Shown here piece by piece: positions 52,601 through 64,000 of a stretch of 64,000 nucleotides of DNA. The DNA comes from Ridgeia piscesae (taxonomy: Eukaryota; Annelida; Polychaeta; Sabellida; Siboglinidae). The stretch covers positions 131,501 to 195,500 of the forward strand of contig JAODUO010000859.1 of NCBI GenBank assembly GCA_025642075.2, read 5' to 3'. Positions within the stretch are counted from its first letter, which is position 1, and each line of letters opens with the position of its first letter. Under the pieces are notes generated by a model. That model made no database searches. It was not told where the DNA came from and saw nothing but the letters and a program-made list of their open reading frames with translations. A program made the position numbers and the translations under genes.

Positions 52601-54715
52601 TGTGAGAGAAGGCATGCTTGCCGCTACTCTCGTGGCTGCACTTCAGACATTTGGCGATGCTAGCGGCGCGGTCGATGGTGAAGTACTTCTGCCAATCAAT
52701 CTTCAAATCGTCAGGAAGCTTGGACAAGTGCACAGTGTCTGCCTGTTCGGCCGCCTTGCGCAGAGACACCAAACTGCTCCCGGATGGCAATTCAGCGTCA
52801 TCCAACTTCTCAGATTTCATTTCGGTCACTCCCGACTGAGTTGTGCCACCAGGTACAGACAAAGCAACAGCCGAGTCGATCTCGTTGATCTGCTGACGAA
52901 TCATCTCGTTGCTGTGATTGAGAAAGGCGATCATGCTGTCATATTTGGACGGTTTGCGTTGCCTAACTGTCACGGTGAGACGTTGGTCATTCACTTCTAG
53001 ATCTTTCTTCGATACCAAAACCGTCCGACTTGTTGCTAATGGCTGTTTCCGGCGAGACTTCCCTTCCTCTGTAGTTGAATTTGAACCGCTGGTGTTCTGC
53101 TTAGTTGTTGAGACAGTCTTGGAGACATTATTGGGTGGCACTGAGCCTGATGTGGACACCACACGCCGTCGTGTGATCATCAACTTGTGTCCCTTGTGCT
53201 TGGTCTGCACGTGACTGATGGCGGCCGACCGGTCGAATGTGTGGAAGGAACTGCAGTAATAACACCCCCACAGTGTCGCCTGCGTGTCAATTGTTCCATC
53301 GCTTGTCACCGGCAAGAGGTGAGTATCTGATGGTACCGGGGTCGCTTTCTTTGGCGGCGGCACGTCTTTCGCTGGCGGCAACACCATAGTTGACGGTGCC
53401 ACCCACTGACGTCGCATCTTCAACGTCTTCCCAACGTGTGCACTCTTGATGTGTGTGACAAGGACCGACTGCTTCTCGACACGGAATGAACAGTAGAGAC
53501 ACTCCCATATCAGCCCCGGCGTATCAGTGACTGAATCCACAGATGCACTGCTCAGCGAGGCACCAATGTTGTGCGTGGTCGCGTGGTCATACATGTCGTA
53601 CAGTTCCTTCGTCATATACAGACAGATATCGCATTCGTACATCGTCTCACGCTCGCTGTACTCGTGGATCTTGTATGTGAAGTAGCTGCTGTTCTTGCTC
53701 TTGTCAGCCATAGCGCGGTCGGGGTTTGGTGACGAGGCAGCAGTACTACTCGTCACCTCCGACACCGGTCCAGACACTGCCACGGTCGGTTTACCCGTCA
53801 ACACTGACTGCGATGACGTCTGCGTGACATTTGTCATCGTGCTTGTCACAACTATTGATTTGACGACACCCAGCGTCGACGGCATGGCCGACACTCGCGA
53901 CATCGTCACAGTGACATTGTTGGCTGTGTCCGACATCGACGACAGCCCGACGTTGATCTGCGCATTGATCGTGCTGTGCAAGTCCACCGGGAACTGGACG
54001 TGTTTCTTCTGCTTGTGTGTGATCACCTCATGGCGGGTGAATGCCTTGAACGGGCAGTGGTTACATGTGAATATGTGGGTGGCGAGGTGGTTGCTCAGCG
54101 TTGTGTAGTTCTCGTTGCGGAAGAAACAAAAGTTACACAGGTATTCCTTGCGTTTTGGAGCCGTCGCACCGCCATCTTGTGGCCGACTGTTATACACAAG
54201 GCCACATACAACATTGTTTTGATCGGGCTTCGGCAGCGCCACCACAGTGTCAGATCTGTGCGATGCCACTGTTGACTGGCTGATGTAGACGGGGGTCGTT
54301 CGCGTCGTCGCTGTCGCCATCGACGGCACCAGAAACACGGGGCGTGGAGTGGAGCCCTGCTGAACCACCGACGTTCTCACGGTCTTCGTCGGTACGACCA
54401 CTTGTCGTTTCGATTGTATCGAACCTGAACTGACGACAGATGTTGCTGCGACAGGTGCTGCCACTGTTGTGCGGTGTCCTGCAACGGTTTGAGACGTCGG
54501 GTTCTTCACGATGTACGTCACAGCTTGGCGCAGCCTTGTACCTTGGATGATCGATGTCGCCGCCGCGGGGGTAGATGGCGCCATTGTACATGGTGCGTTG
54601 TCCGGGGCTATGATTTGTAGCTGTGGCACTTGTGTCTTAGAGGTTGACGTCCCTGTGTCATAGCCAGTGTCTACTGGCTCTGATTTGATACTGCTTGGAG
54701 TCACAGAATCATCAT
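49605..54715 (-). CDS. Large C2H2 zinc-finger protein, main coding exon
   Basis: A single 5.1-kb exon; with the upstream exon it gives 1738 residues from ATG 56130. The acceptor TTATTGCAG before 54715 preserves frame. The first 190 residues are Ser/Thr/Val/Pro-rich and include IKSEPVD, a SUMO consensus. About 13-14 C2H2-type fingers follow, widely spaced in pairs over residues 229-1350: LCNFCFFRNENYTTLSNHLA, FTCNHCPF, YECDICLY, WECLYCSF, WGCYYCSS, AKCLKC, WGCPYCDHRSS, FVCPSCSRSS, YGCPYCVY, LKCRYCDL, YMCPLLSCDF, YLCFYCKA, YQCSYCTS. Three have atypical spacing (CALLSC, CPLLSC, CKSRTC). The C-terminus is highly acidic (Ser/Asp tail). Probably a nuclear transcription or chromatin regulator. The finger style recalls ZNF462/REST-type proteins, but I cannot name an orthologue. 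Confidence 0.88.
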
Positions 54716-55377
54716 CTGCAATAACACAAAACAGTAAGACTCTTGAAGTACCATTTACACTCGCTCACAAATAACTCCCACATTTTACTCATTTGTTGTT
54801 TAGAAAAGTACATTTCAAGCAACCTTTAGAACTGTGGTAAAATCAACCATCCAAAGCACACAATATTTAGGTTTGTGCTAACCAATTAGTAATTTAAAGG
54901 AAATAATAACAAGGCATTAGCTCATTTTTTTCCATTAGTAAACAAAGTTTAACATCGTGTATAACATTTAACATTAAAAACTACAATTTTCTGAGCAATT
55001 AAATGCCTCAAATTTAACTGATTTTGTTAAATGCAGACATTATAATCATTGTATCATTCTGGCACTCTGCATCATTTATATGCAGTATTGGTCGAGTCTT
55101 AATCATTGTGAATATTATAAAATGTCACTATTTCTTATTTACATAAAAAAAATGTTTAAAATTAATTCAGCTACAAATACATGACAAAGCCTTTCTTTTT
55201 GCATACACACATGAACAACTGAATTATGGTCAACTTCAGTGTCTTCAAGCAGGTTTTCTATCAAGCGCAGTTTGAAATACATTAGGTCATGTACAACATG
55301 AGTACAACTGCAAGTACACAAATTGATCAAGCACTATTCAACATACGTCAACAATAACGTATTTTAAAAGTAGTTGT
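54716..55377 (-). other. Intron of the zinc-finger gene
   Basis: AT-rich; nothing recognised before the nested MITE. Confidence 0.5.
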
Positions 55378-55892
55378 CATAGCTTTATGCAGAGTCATTT
55401 GGACGGGTAAAACCTGTTTTGGACGGGTACAGGGCTTTATGCAGGATAAAATTATTACCAGTGTACAAACTTTGAAATGTGCCTGATGACCTGAAATGGA
55501 CTACAAACACACATGTGACACCAATTTTCACTCACTTTCGAGGCATAACTAACAATATCTATGGTTTTGGAAGACCTTTTTTTTAATTGATCCTTCATTT
55601 TTATTACCTGTCCACCATATTTCTACCCGTCCATATTAATTTTTACCCGTCCAAATGATGGGTGGACGGGTCTCTACATAAAGCTATGGATGGGTAGAAA
55701 TATGGGTGGACTTCCAAAATCACAGATATTGTAAGTTATGCATTAGAAATGAGTGTAAATGGTGTCACATGTGAGGTGCATTTCAGGAAGAAAAAAAACA
55801 TTTTAAGTTTGTAAACTGGCTTAACAGTTGACATCAATGTGTGCATCATGAAATGTGTGACTGGCAAAAATGTCATCCTGCATAAAGCCCTG
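55378..55892 (-). mobile_element. hAT-like MITE, outer copy
   Basis: On the minus strand it begins CAGGGCTTTATGCAGGATGA and ends near the plus-strand sequence CATAGCTTTATGCAGAGTCA at 55378. Flanks GTAGTTGT (55370-55377) and GCTGTTGT (55893-55900) form an imperfect 8-bp target duplication. Interrupted by a second copy. Confidence 0.75.
55430..55688 (+). mobile_element. hAT-like MITE, inner copy nested in the outer one
   Basis: CAGGGCTTTATGCAGGATAA to ACATAAAGCTATG, 259 bp. Flanked by GACGGGTA (55422-55429) and GATGGGTA (55689-55696), an 8-bp duplication with one change. The same family as 28957-29264. Confidence 0.8.
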
Positions 55893-56024
55893 GCTGTTGT
55901 CAAGCAAGTACAGTGTCAATTAAAAAACCAACATACATGTACAAGTGTGTGTGCAATACTTGACCACCAGGGCCCAGACCGGACCACCAAGTCTGCCGTG
56001 TAGTAGGGTGTTTTCTAAACTCAC

Positions 56025-56178
56025 CTGTTGGTGTGCTGATGTCTGAGGCGTTGGTTGGTGAGAACACCTGAAGACCATTAATGATGACAGGGTTATGGGG
56101 CGCAATCACGTGGTTCACAGTGCTCGCCATCACAACGTCATTGTCCTGCACCAAAATCTTGGGTTGAATCTGCACCAA
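56025..56178 (-). CDS. Zinc-finger gene, first coding exon
   Basis: Acceptor TTGACCACAG before 56178; donor CAACAG|GTGAGT after 56025. Open throughout: LVQIQPKILVQDNDVVMAST..VIINGLQVFSPTN..STPT, phase 1 into the next exon (DDDSVTPSS). The first ATG in this exon is at 56130-56128 (MASTVNHV). The only ATG-led frame I found in the proposed exon 1 ends quickly in a stop, so 56130 is the likely start unless another exon exists. Confidence 0.8.
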
Positions 56179-57664
56179 CTGTGGTCAACAAAAAACTCAA
56201 CATATAAGCACTATCAAACATGGAAACAAAGAAAACATCAGCATCTTCAACCATGGGGCAAATCGAGTGATATCGATGTTCTACTGGCGGCAAAGTGACA
56301 ATGTAACATGTACACTAATCATGTAATCAGCATTCAACTCACAAGTAATACAGCTTTATTTACAGATGCATTAATCTGTCATTTGGAGGGTACAGTCCAT
56401 TTTGGGATGGGTACAAATGTATGGTTGAACCTTTTTTTGGATTAAAAAGTTAACATTTTGAAAATTTTAACATTTTGGACATGAATTTTATAGGCTGTCT
56501 CATGTGGCGTTGGGTTCAAATATGTATTTGTATTTCAATACAGCATTTTATTTATTTATATTTGAAAATTACATAAGGACATGTCTTTGTTTTTGATATG
56601 TAGTCTGTATTTGAAACGTATTTGCAAATACACATAACAATTCCCAACAAAAGGTAAAGCATTGCCTGACATAAACTGGCTCAGGAACCAAGACAATGTT
56701 TTTCACACATGTGATATGGTCAACAGTGGGCTGGCAGCACTGAGAAGCTTGGCCTATCAAAAAGTTGGTCAATCATTACCATCAATGAATGAATGGGAAG
56801 CCAGTGAAGCTTATCTATAGATTTACACTTACAGGCAGGTATTCTGCTGACACCTGGGACTGGTTTCATAAAGCCTTGTAACTTTATGAGCAATTATGTG
56901 GTCTACTGGTTCCAACTAACAGTGACTATTCAGTGTAGCTTACAGCCAGTTTCATGAGACCAATTTAGCATTCGTATAAAGGTTGCAGTAGGGAATCCCT
57001 GTATTTGTGGTGCCTGTAGGCACCCTTTTTCACTTTAGCTGTCACATCTATCATTCGTATAAAAAATTAGAAGCTATGATGAATGTAAAGGATATCCAGT
57101 GTAAACATTAAAAATAATAAGAGACACAACACTGACAAAAGACTGACTGTTGTCATTGAGGTTGATATTTAATTTCTCATAATATGTTGTTATCCATGTC
57201 ATAAATAAATGTGCTAAAGTTGCATAGTGTGAACAGCGCCTCAGATTTTATATTAGCAGACGGACCACAATTAAAACGTTTCTTTTAACTTTGAGTTCTC
57301 TGTTTTTATTGTTGCAACCTGAAAATATTTACATTTAAAAACAGAGCTTCGGAAAGTCTTTATGATGTCACTCCTGTCAAAACTTGGTCTTCTAAAGTGA
57401 TGGGCACCTCGGTAGCAGCATAGTTTGTGTATACTATTCGGGGCAGTAACTTTTTGGGCAAGCCAGTAACTTTTCAAATCTACTGGCCAGTGGATACAAA
57501 AGTTTAATGTCAAGGCCTGCCAAACCATAACAAAATTGTTGTGCAGCATTTATACATTGTATTTTCAAAATCAAGTTCACTGACTACCACTCATTTCGTT
57601 CATCATATGAATAAACAGGCTTATTTCTGTACAATGTTGTGTAACTGGAATTGAAGACTAGAAG
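56179..57664 (-). other. Large 5' intron of the zinc-finger gene, first part
   Basis: No exon recognised. 56370-56410 has a faint hAT-like remnant (CATTTGGAGGGTACAG). 56515-56640 contains TATTTGTATTTCAATACA-type AT palindromes like those at 2813. Confidence 0.45.
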
Positions 57665-57857
57665 TGCTGCCACCTGATGTCTTTTTTGGGTATACTTGGG
57701 AAACTGGATTTCATGCCATCTCAGATGAGATTTGGAAGCAACTTGACAGTTGCCATGCTCATGCCATGGCAACTGTCAAGTTGCTTCCAAATCTCATCTG
57801 AGATGGCATGAAATCCAGTTTCCCAAGTATACCCAAAAAAGACATCAGGTGGCAGCA
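57665..57857. repeat. Perfect 93-bp inverted repeat with a 7-bp loop
   Basis: The arm 57665-57757 (TGCTGCCACCTGATGTCTTT ... CAGTTGCCATG) is exactly complementary to 57765-57857; the loop is CTCATGC. No mismatch was found. It could fold into a long hairpin or cruciform. Confidence 0.95.
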
Positions 57858-57863
57858 TCTATA

Positions 57864-58446
57864 TAGAATTCGGACCCATCTCAAGTATGCTGTCCAGTAG
57901 TGATATCTTCATTTACTGATAATGATGACATGGTACTACTGGTCAATGAGTGCAATTGCCATCCTTTTTGAATTGCGCAGTTTTTTTAATAAATCATATG
58001 ATCAGTTCTTCATTAATTACTTTTGTTATTTCTACTTTGTTACCTTTATTGCATTGTTATTTAACTAGGGTTGCAAAACACACCATTTTTTTGTTTTAAT
58101 ATAAATAAAATTGTAACAACTTAAATTTTTGTTGTTTTTATCTTTTGCGGGACTAGTAAACCTTTTGACGGACTAGTAAACTTTGTCTACTACTCCCGAT
58201 GTCTAATAAAATAAATGCAGAAGTTCTATCTCTATATTGCATTTTGCGGCCATGTGTTATTGCACCGTGCACATGAAATGAGCGATAAACAGTTTGTTTA
58301 TGCCGACCACACCGTCTTTTCTACCTCAAGTCCGCTAAAACATGCTGTTTATAAAACACAAATATGCGTGAGAATTTAATGATTAAAAGTATCAAATAGT
58401 GGCAAAGATAGTTATAACGACAACATTGAAGTGGGTCCGAATTCTA
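57864..58446. mobile_element. Possible MITE bounded by TAGAATTCGGACCC repeats
   Basis: TAGAATTCGGACCC at 57864 and GGGTCCGAATTCTA ending at 58446 are exact inverted repeats, with partial extension (CATCTCAAG / CACTTCAATG). The inside is AT-rich and has no open frame of note. Target duplication is not evident. Confidence 0.55.
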
Positions 58447-59021
58447 CACAAGTGTCTTGGTGTCAGTTAATAATAAAATATACTAAATATTTATTTCACA
58501 TTTTGTTAACATGGCTAGTAACTATAATAGTAAAAACGACGACAAGTTGTCACGTTGTAAAAATTAGTAACTTCGCCGCAACAGCCATCGCCAGCGCGTG
58601 ACGCAACGGGCCAGTTTCTATAAATACATCGTTATCGACGGCATGGTGATGGTGCAGCGTCGATTTCAATGACAGTTTACGAGTAAACGAAAAGAACGGG
58701 TAAAACAATACTGTCACCGTTTATAACAACGTCGATAACACCTACTAACCGTAATGTTTCACATTACAACCGCTAGAGTATCGATATAAGCTGTGCACGC
58801 ACACCGTCGCTGGCTGCTATCAGCCGAACGCGCGCGCGGCCCGACAGCTTCCGCTCCAGCGACAGCGCACGGAAAGGCCGCCATTTTTATCGCCGCTACT
58901 GAGACGAGAGCGAGACTGTCGGTAAACGGTGACATCAGATATCGGAAAAAACTACCGATTTAGTTGCGATTTAGCGACAACTAAATCGCGACATGTCGGT
59001 AAAACATAAACGGGCACTCAC
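58447..59021 (-). other. Start of intron 1 of the zinc-finger gene, near the promoter
   Basis: CpG-bearing sequence from about 58560 onward. 58830-58890 holds a GC-rich stretch with GGCCGCCATTTTTA. No exon was seen. Confidence 0.4.
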
Positions 59022-59150
59022 CTTCCGAATTAATTCTACAAAGACAAGTTAAACCTAGAATTGTTCGACGACCGGAGGCGACGCCAACGGAAGTAACATC
59101 GCCATCGTCTGACGTCAACGATTCGTGTAAAACGCGTCACGATCCGTCCT
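59022..59150 (-). promoter_or_regulatory. Probable 5'UTR exon and promoter of the zinc-finger gene
   Basis: The donor TCGGAAG|GTGAGT at 59022/59021 on the minus strand ends a non-coding exon. The only ATG frame I noted in it stops after about 14 codons. The surrounding CpG-rich stretch (about 58800-59250) holds promoter-type sites: TGACGTCA-like and ACGTCACG (CRE), TCACGTGA (E-box), and GCCATTTT or CGCCATT (YY1-like). The transcription start is not fixed by sequence. Confidence 0.5.
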
Positions 59151-59160
59151 TTTAATCGGG

Positions 59161-62100
59161 ATCTGAGTGTCACGTGACAACTATCGGCCATGTTCGTTAC
59201 TTTCCGGCAAAATCGCCATTGCTCGAGTGACAGGTGCGTACGTCACGTATTCGCCGTAGAAAATGAATGACAGTTTCACAGTCCTCGCTTTTAAAAGTTT
59301 AATTATGTATCACTTGGACAGTCGCTAGGTCGGGGTCTGGCTTAGCTTCATAATTTTGTAGTGGCCGCTACATGAATGTAATGAAGTTCTGCGCGTGATA
59401 CGTTTCGAAAAAAATTGCAGCACCAAAAATGGCAAAACGGCAGTTTGTGTGTTTGCCTAAGCCTTTTGCCATTTGCCAAATGGAAAAAGCCATGCCCAAA
59501 TGATTTGGGTATGGCTGGCATGGCGGCTGCCATTGGAATTTTTTATTTTATTTCATAAAAATGTCATCACCATTATTATTAATCTTTAATCAGCACATGA
59601 ACACAACATGCGCACACCATCCACTAAATCGTCATATTTGTCTAATTTGACGGTAGTGTATTATTGGAAGAAGACATTTAAAGCTTAATTTGCCTTGATT
59701 GATTAATTATTTAATATCGGCTGAACGTATCAATTGAGTAATTGATTTATTAATCATTAATACGTCAGTCAGCCAATGACAACCAGCGATATTATTATTA
59801 TTATATACCGTTATAACTGTCATTTTGCAACCAAAAAATAATAATGACCAAACATAATAATTTTATGAATGACATAAATTTTGAGATTGTCCAATGCTTT
59901 TCTTTTGTTTTTGAATGTTTTGTCTTGACAAGCCACTGCATGAGCTTATACTAGGTTCCAAGGTTTATGTAATTATGTACGGAATGTAATGCTCTGCACT
60001 AGTTGTGCAGTCTGCAAATATATTTGGCTTAAAAATACATCTGACCAATTACTAAATTAAGACTAGTAAAGTTGGATCAATCCATGTTTTCCTCTCGCCG
60101 TGGGAGTGTGGGTTTTTGTGTGCCAATTGGGGTCAGTGGTTTAAATGGGTGTCCATTTTACACTGGGCAGTCATTCAACACTATATATTGCCGGATATGC
60201 ATACTTTCACACAACAGGAAGTACTTTTTATATGTTATCAGTGTATATTTTACATGTAAATGGGAAGATGTGTTTGCATATAATTCATATTTCTAGGTCA
60301 AACATACACTTCCCTCACCCACTAACTTCAATATGTCATAACAGGATTTTCCCAGGAAAATGCAAATAAACACACAAAAGTAGGCAGACATTGACAGGCT
60401 TTATACAGTGTACACAATGATTTCCTAAAGTGGATATCCTGTGATGTTTATAATAAAATTATCATTATTTTGGTCATAGGACAATTGCTGGATGATGATA
60501 TGGAAGAGCATTTTGGTGGTGAAACCCATTTATTATCCCAGTGCTATATTATTCAACCCGTGTCATGGCCAACAGCCTCAGAAATCAGAAATGTGAATGA
60601 TATGTCATGTCCTGCATTTTTGTTGTTGCAAAATAGTCTCCAGTTTCCTTGGTCAGATAAGTGTAGATTCGATTTTCCATTGTTACTGATGTCTTCATGG
60701 TCTTGCCAGCACAGTCATAAGAAATTGCTGTGTCCACTGAATGAGACAGACAAGCATCGCTATAATCTACACTAAAAATAGTCTTATACATCTAGTCAGG
60801 CGGATGAGACAACTGGAAAATCGTGTCAACAAACCATGCAAAAAGGTCTGTTTATCAAATTGGATATGTGACATCATATGCTTTTGTGTTGAATCTCCTG
60901 ATTATCTCCAAATGCACAATATTGGATTATGTAATGTGGTTGGAGTGCAAATGATTAAGTTCGGAAAAGATTCTGGACTTATATAATACTACCACATGCA
61001 TCAATGCTATGCCATGAGCTAGTGCACTGGTGGTAGCAAATCTAAATGTTGTACAACTGATATTGTGAGATATTTTATGAAAATTTGGCAACAGCCTGAA
61101 AAGTTATAATCAAGAAATCACGTGCACTATGGGTTTGTAAAGTAGACCAAAACAGACATTTAAAGGACAGTCATCTTGATATTCTGTATAATTATCATTA
61201 ACATTTTGATGATAATAGCGTGTTTATATTCTTTGGCACATGTATTACCAGATTTAATGCAAAGAGTATGTCTTTGTGTTGCATGAAAGCTGATTGTAAC
61301 AAAAATAAATTATCGTAGATGTCGGCTATCTGAGTTTCAATATGTCTTGTCATGTGGGAATCAAACACGTGGAAGAAATGAATTAATCCTGAAATGTTTA
61401 AATTACAATATGATTAACATCTTGTATAACAAATTCCATACACTTGTTTTTATTCTTAAAAATGGACTTTGTAGTCTATAGCATTGGAAAAAGCCTATTT
61501 ATCAGTTTTAAGATTTTCTGTATTTTTGCCCAAGTCCAGTAACATTTTGATACACAGATACTCATAAAAAATATATTGGCAATCCTATATATCCATGCTC
61601 ATGAACACAAACCAACCAGGTTTGTGTAACAACAATAGGTTGTTATTTTCAGTGTACGTTCACCGACCCACCAAAAGAGGCTAAAGAAATACGACATGCT
61701 TGTAAAAAAAACTACTGGGTAATCAAGACAGGTGTCAAATGGGTATTGAGCTTTTAAAGAGGTGATATATGAACTCAGTATCATATTCTTGGGAAAAGAA
61801 TGACAGCATGTACAAAATTGTACATGCATTGTCAAGAAGCACTGAGCAATAATCAGTGTGACAAATACCATGCTTTACCTTTGGCCTAGCCCTTGAGGGC
61901 AGGCTTGTCCCTTCCCCAGAGCTGGGTGAGAATTTCCTGTTGTTGGATGGAAATAATTTCTTGCCTGTCTTGAATAAACCAAAAGTATGCCTCTCAACAT
62001 GCGAACGGCTTGCATGGAAGGTATTCATGTCAACCACAGCCGGTTTCCAAAGACAAACCAATGTCATTTAAACTATTTATTTTAAGTAATACTGGTCCAT

Positions 62101-62924
62101 TTGATTTGTGTTATTACCAGCTGTGCCAATGCCACAGGGCTGAATTCAATGTGGAATTCTATAGAAGTGGCTATAATAATACGACACATTTCACAAAATA
62201 AAAAAATGGAATTCTATACAAAGAACGCTTGGATCGGTCACAACATTCTATAGGCTTCTGTAGCCGTCTATAGAATTTAGATAGATTTCTATGTAACTGT
62301 AGTTTACCCAGACTCAATTTACAGACCTATGGACTTTATGTCCCAAGTCACATATATCCCAGACGATATGTTCTAAATAATTTATTTTTAACTGCACTTG
62401 TGCACTTCTTAAGGCTTACCTTAAAACAGAGGATGTAATCTATTATTAGCACTAATATCATTGGCGTTCTTTGTGGAACATTTGTGCATTTTAACCATTA
62501 CTTATCTTTTTAGATATATTATCTTCCACAAGTTTTTGGATATATAATAAGCAGCTTGGGACATAACCTACAACTCCATCTGCATAAGTATAATGCGTGG
62601 AACCGAACTACGGAGATAGTTTGCAGGGGTAAAACTACTCACCAGTCCACTGATCTGTATACACTAGTAAAGATAAGGATGGATTAGTCAACCTGCCTAC
62701 TAATTAATCCGGTTGTCAGGTACAGTTCAGAGCACCTGCTTGGTTGCAATGTACCAAACAACCAACACAATTTTAGTCACAATATTAATTAATGCACCCA
62801 GCAGTGGTGGAACAGGGTGGTTGAAATACTCCACATTTGGTTGGAATGCCCCACTTTGATGATAACAGTTTTAGTTAATAAATAACTATAACAAATTTTT
62901 TAATCTATTATAAAAGCCGTGGTT
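59161..62924. other. Upstream intergenic DNA, no gene recognised
   Basis: Short open frames (for example 60072-60296 and 60470-60775) show no family resemblance and no exon-like boundaries that I could support. Confidence 0.45.
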
Positions 62925-63120
62925 ATTTGTCCGGATACGGACAAATAGCTCATGATTGCGTACACGCAATTTGTCCGGATATGGACAAATAGCCCATGTT
63001 TGAGTATGCGCTATTTGGCCGGATAAATACAGATAAATAACCCATGTTCGCGTATGCGCTATTTGACCGGATAAATACAGACAGATAGCCCGACATCGCG
63101 CATATGATATTTGACCGGAC
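62925..63120. repeat. Short tandem array of palindromic ATTTGNCCGGATA units
   Basis: About four units of 44-50 bp, each starting ATTTG(T/G/A)CCGGATA and carrying a palindrome-like core GCGTACACGC / GCGTATGCGC / GCGCATATG. The first two units also contain TTTGTCCGGATACGGACAAA, a near-perfect palindrome. Confidence 0.7.
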
Positions 63121-63565
63121 AGTTAGTTAGATGTAATATTGAAGACGCGCATACCTTCTCACGAACGTAAGTGCTATACTATTGATTAAGAACGCATGTT
63201 TGTGTGTATGTTTAAATAGCAACTGGCTCTTCTGAAATACTTGCAAGTTTTTATTCACGTATTCGACTGGCGGGCCGGCCAGTATGTCACATAACACGAG
63301 CGGCTTACTTGGTGCAAATGGGAGCCACGCCCACATTTGTAGCCTTGTTTTATTTTAGGCCTTTATTTTACTTGTCCGTTTCCTTTTTTGTTGAAATACG
63401 GCATAATACGAAGACCACCACAACATGTAAATTTCGTTTCAAGATGTAATGAAAGTGATGATTATATGTTGTAGTAAGCAGACTAGTAATATTTCTTATG
63501 GAGGACTATTTGTTAACAGCAAATACATGAGTAAACATATATGACTTTAATACATAACATCAAAA

Positions 63566-63805
63566 CAGCTTCCACATGTCAAGCAAATAAAACTACAGGC
63601 CCACATAAATAAAACAAGATATACAACTTAAACCCATACATCCCCATGTATAAACTACACTGCCTAATGTGCACAACTCTATACAAGTTTACGTGACACA
63701 GCTTCTACATGAAAGTTAATAAACCTACTAGCTCATAATTTGTTTTATAAATAAAACAAGATATACAAATTAAACCCATATGTTCCCATGTTTAAATTAC
63801 ACAAG
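63566..63805. repeat. Two-copy direct repeat of about 135 bp
   Basis: ACAGCTTC(C/T)ACATG at 63566 and 63698, and AAATAAAACAAGATATACAA at 63606 and 63748, followed by (A/C)TTAAACCCATA. The second copy has scattered substitutions. Confidence 0.75.
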
Positions 63806-64000
63806 GACAACCCGTATAACGTACATAAAACAGCACCAAACCATACTGTGTATAAACACAAGAAACCTACGATAACAACCACACAACATAAAAGTAAACA
63901 ATTTTTAGCGGTAGCTAGCTCTCTGTGTGAGCATCTGTGTGGCGACTTCACAATTAATCCACGTTCTTGCTTTGGGACGAGACCGTTTCCCTAAACATGT
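63806..64000. other. Window end, nothing recognised
   Basis: No feature supported. Confidence 0.4.

Noticed and set aside
59445..59525. Hairpin-like GCCATTTGCCAAATGG sequence
   Set aside because: Pairing is short and imperfect; no support for an RNA gene.

Overview
Animal nuclear DNA. Genes are split into short exons with GT-AG introns, and the rest is filled with transposon remnants, microsatellites and very many minisatellites. The coding families (a PHYHIP-like protein, a USP20/USP33-type deubiquitinase and a large C2H2 zinc-finger protein) and the CR1/L2-like LINE pieces fit an invertebrate bilaterian. A marine mollusc-like animal is my guess; the species cannot be read from the sequence.

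Layout. (1) 1-10.2 kb, + strand: the 3' part of a PHYHIP-like gene. Its introns hold a 28-bp, a 24-bp and a 30-bp minisatellite, and its last two exons are 8434-8724 and 9500-10167. (2) 10.2-17.3 kb: a decayed LINE, one 1.2-kb pogo/Tigger-like element, another element fragment, and a candidate promoter with a 5'UTR exon near 13.5 kb. (3) 17.3-46.1 kb, + strand: a complete USP20/USP33 orthologue of 20 coding exons. All splice phases agree and give 2850 nt, or 949 residues. It has a ZnF-UBP domain, a USP catalytic domain with an acidic insert (Cys166, His680, Asp697), and two DUSP domains. (4) 46.1-49.6 kb: convergent 3' ends. (5) 49.6-59.2 kb, - strand: a large zinc-finger protein gene with a 1738-residue reading, a CpG-rich promoter at about 59 kb, and transposable elements in its introns. 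(6) 59.2-64 kb: upstream DNA with no recognised gene.

The three genes have no obvious shared pathway. The USP is expected to remove ubiquitin from receptor and signalling proteins. The PHYHIP-like protein is probably a neural cytoplasmic protein. The zinc-finger protein is probably a nuclear regulator.

The most striking feature is how minisatellites relate to splice sites in the USP gene. The acceptor and first codons of exon 10 are repeated 22 times at a strict 59-bp period. The donors of exons 10 and 18 are echoed in the arrays that follow them. The tail of exon 5 has a second copy, with a broken donor, at the far end of the array in its intron. Other notable items are a perfect 93-bp-arm palindrome, a 2.5-kb inverted pair of pogo-like elements, and hAT-like elements nested in other elements, one of them in its own family, with visible 8-bp target duplications.
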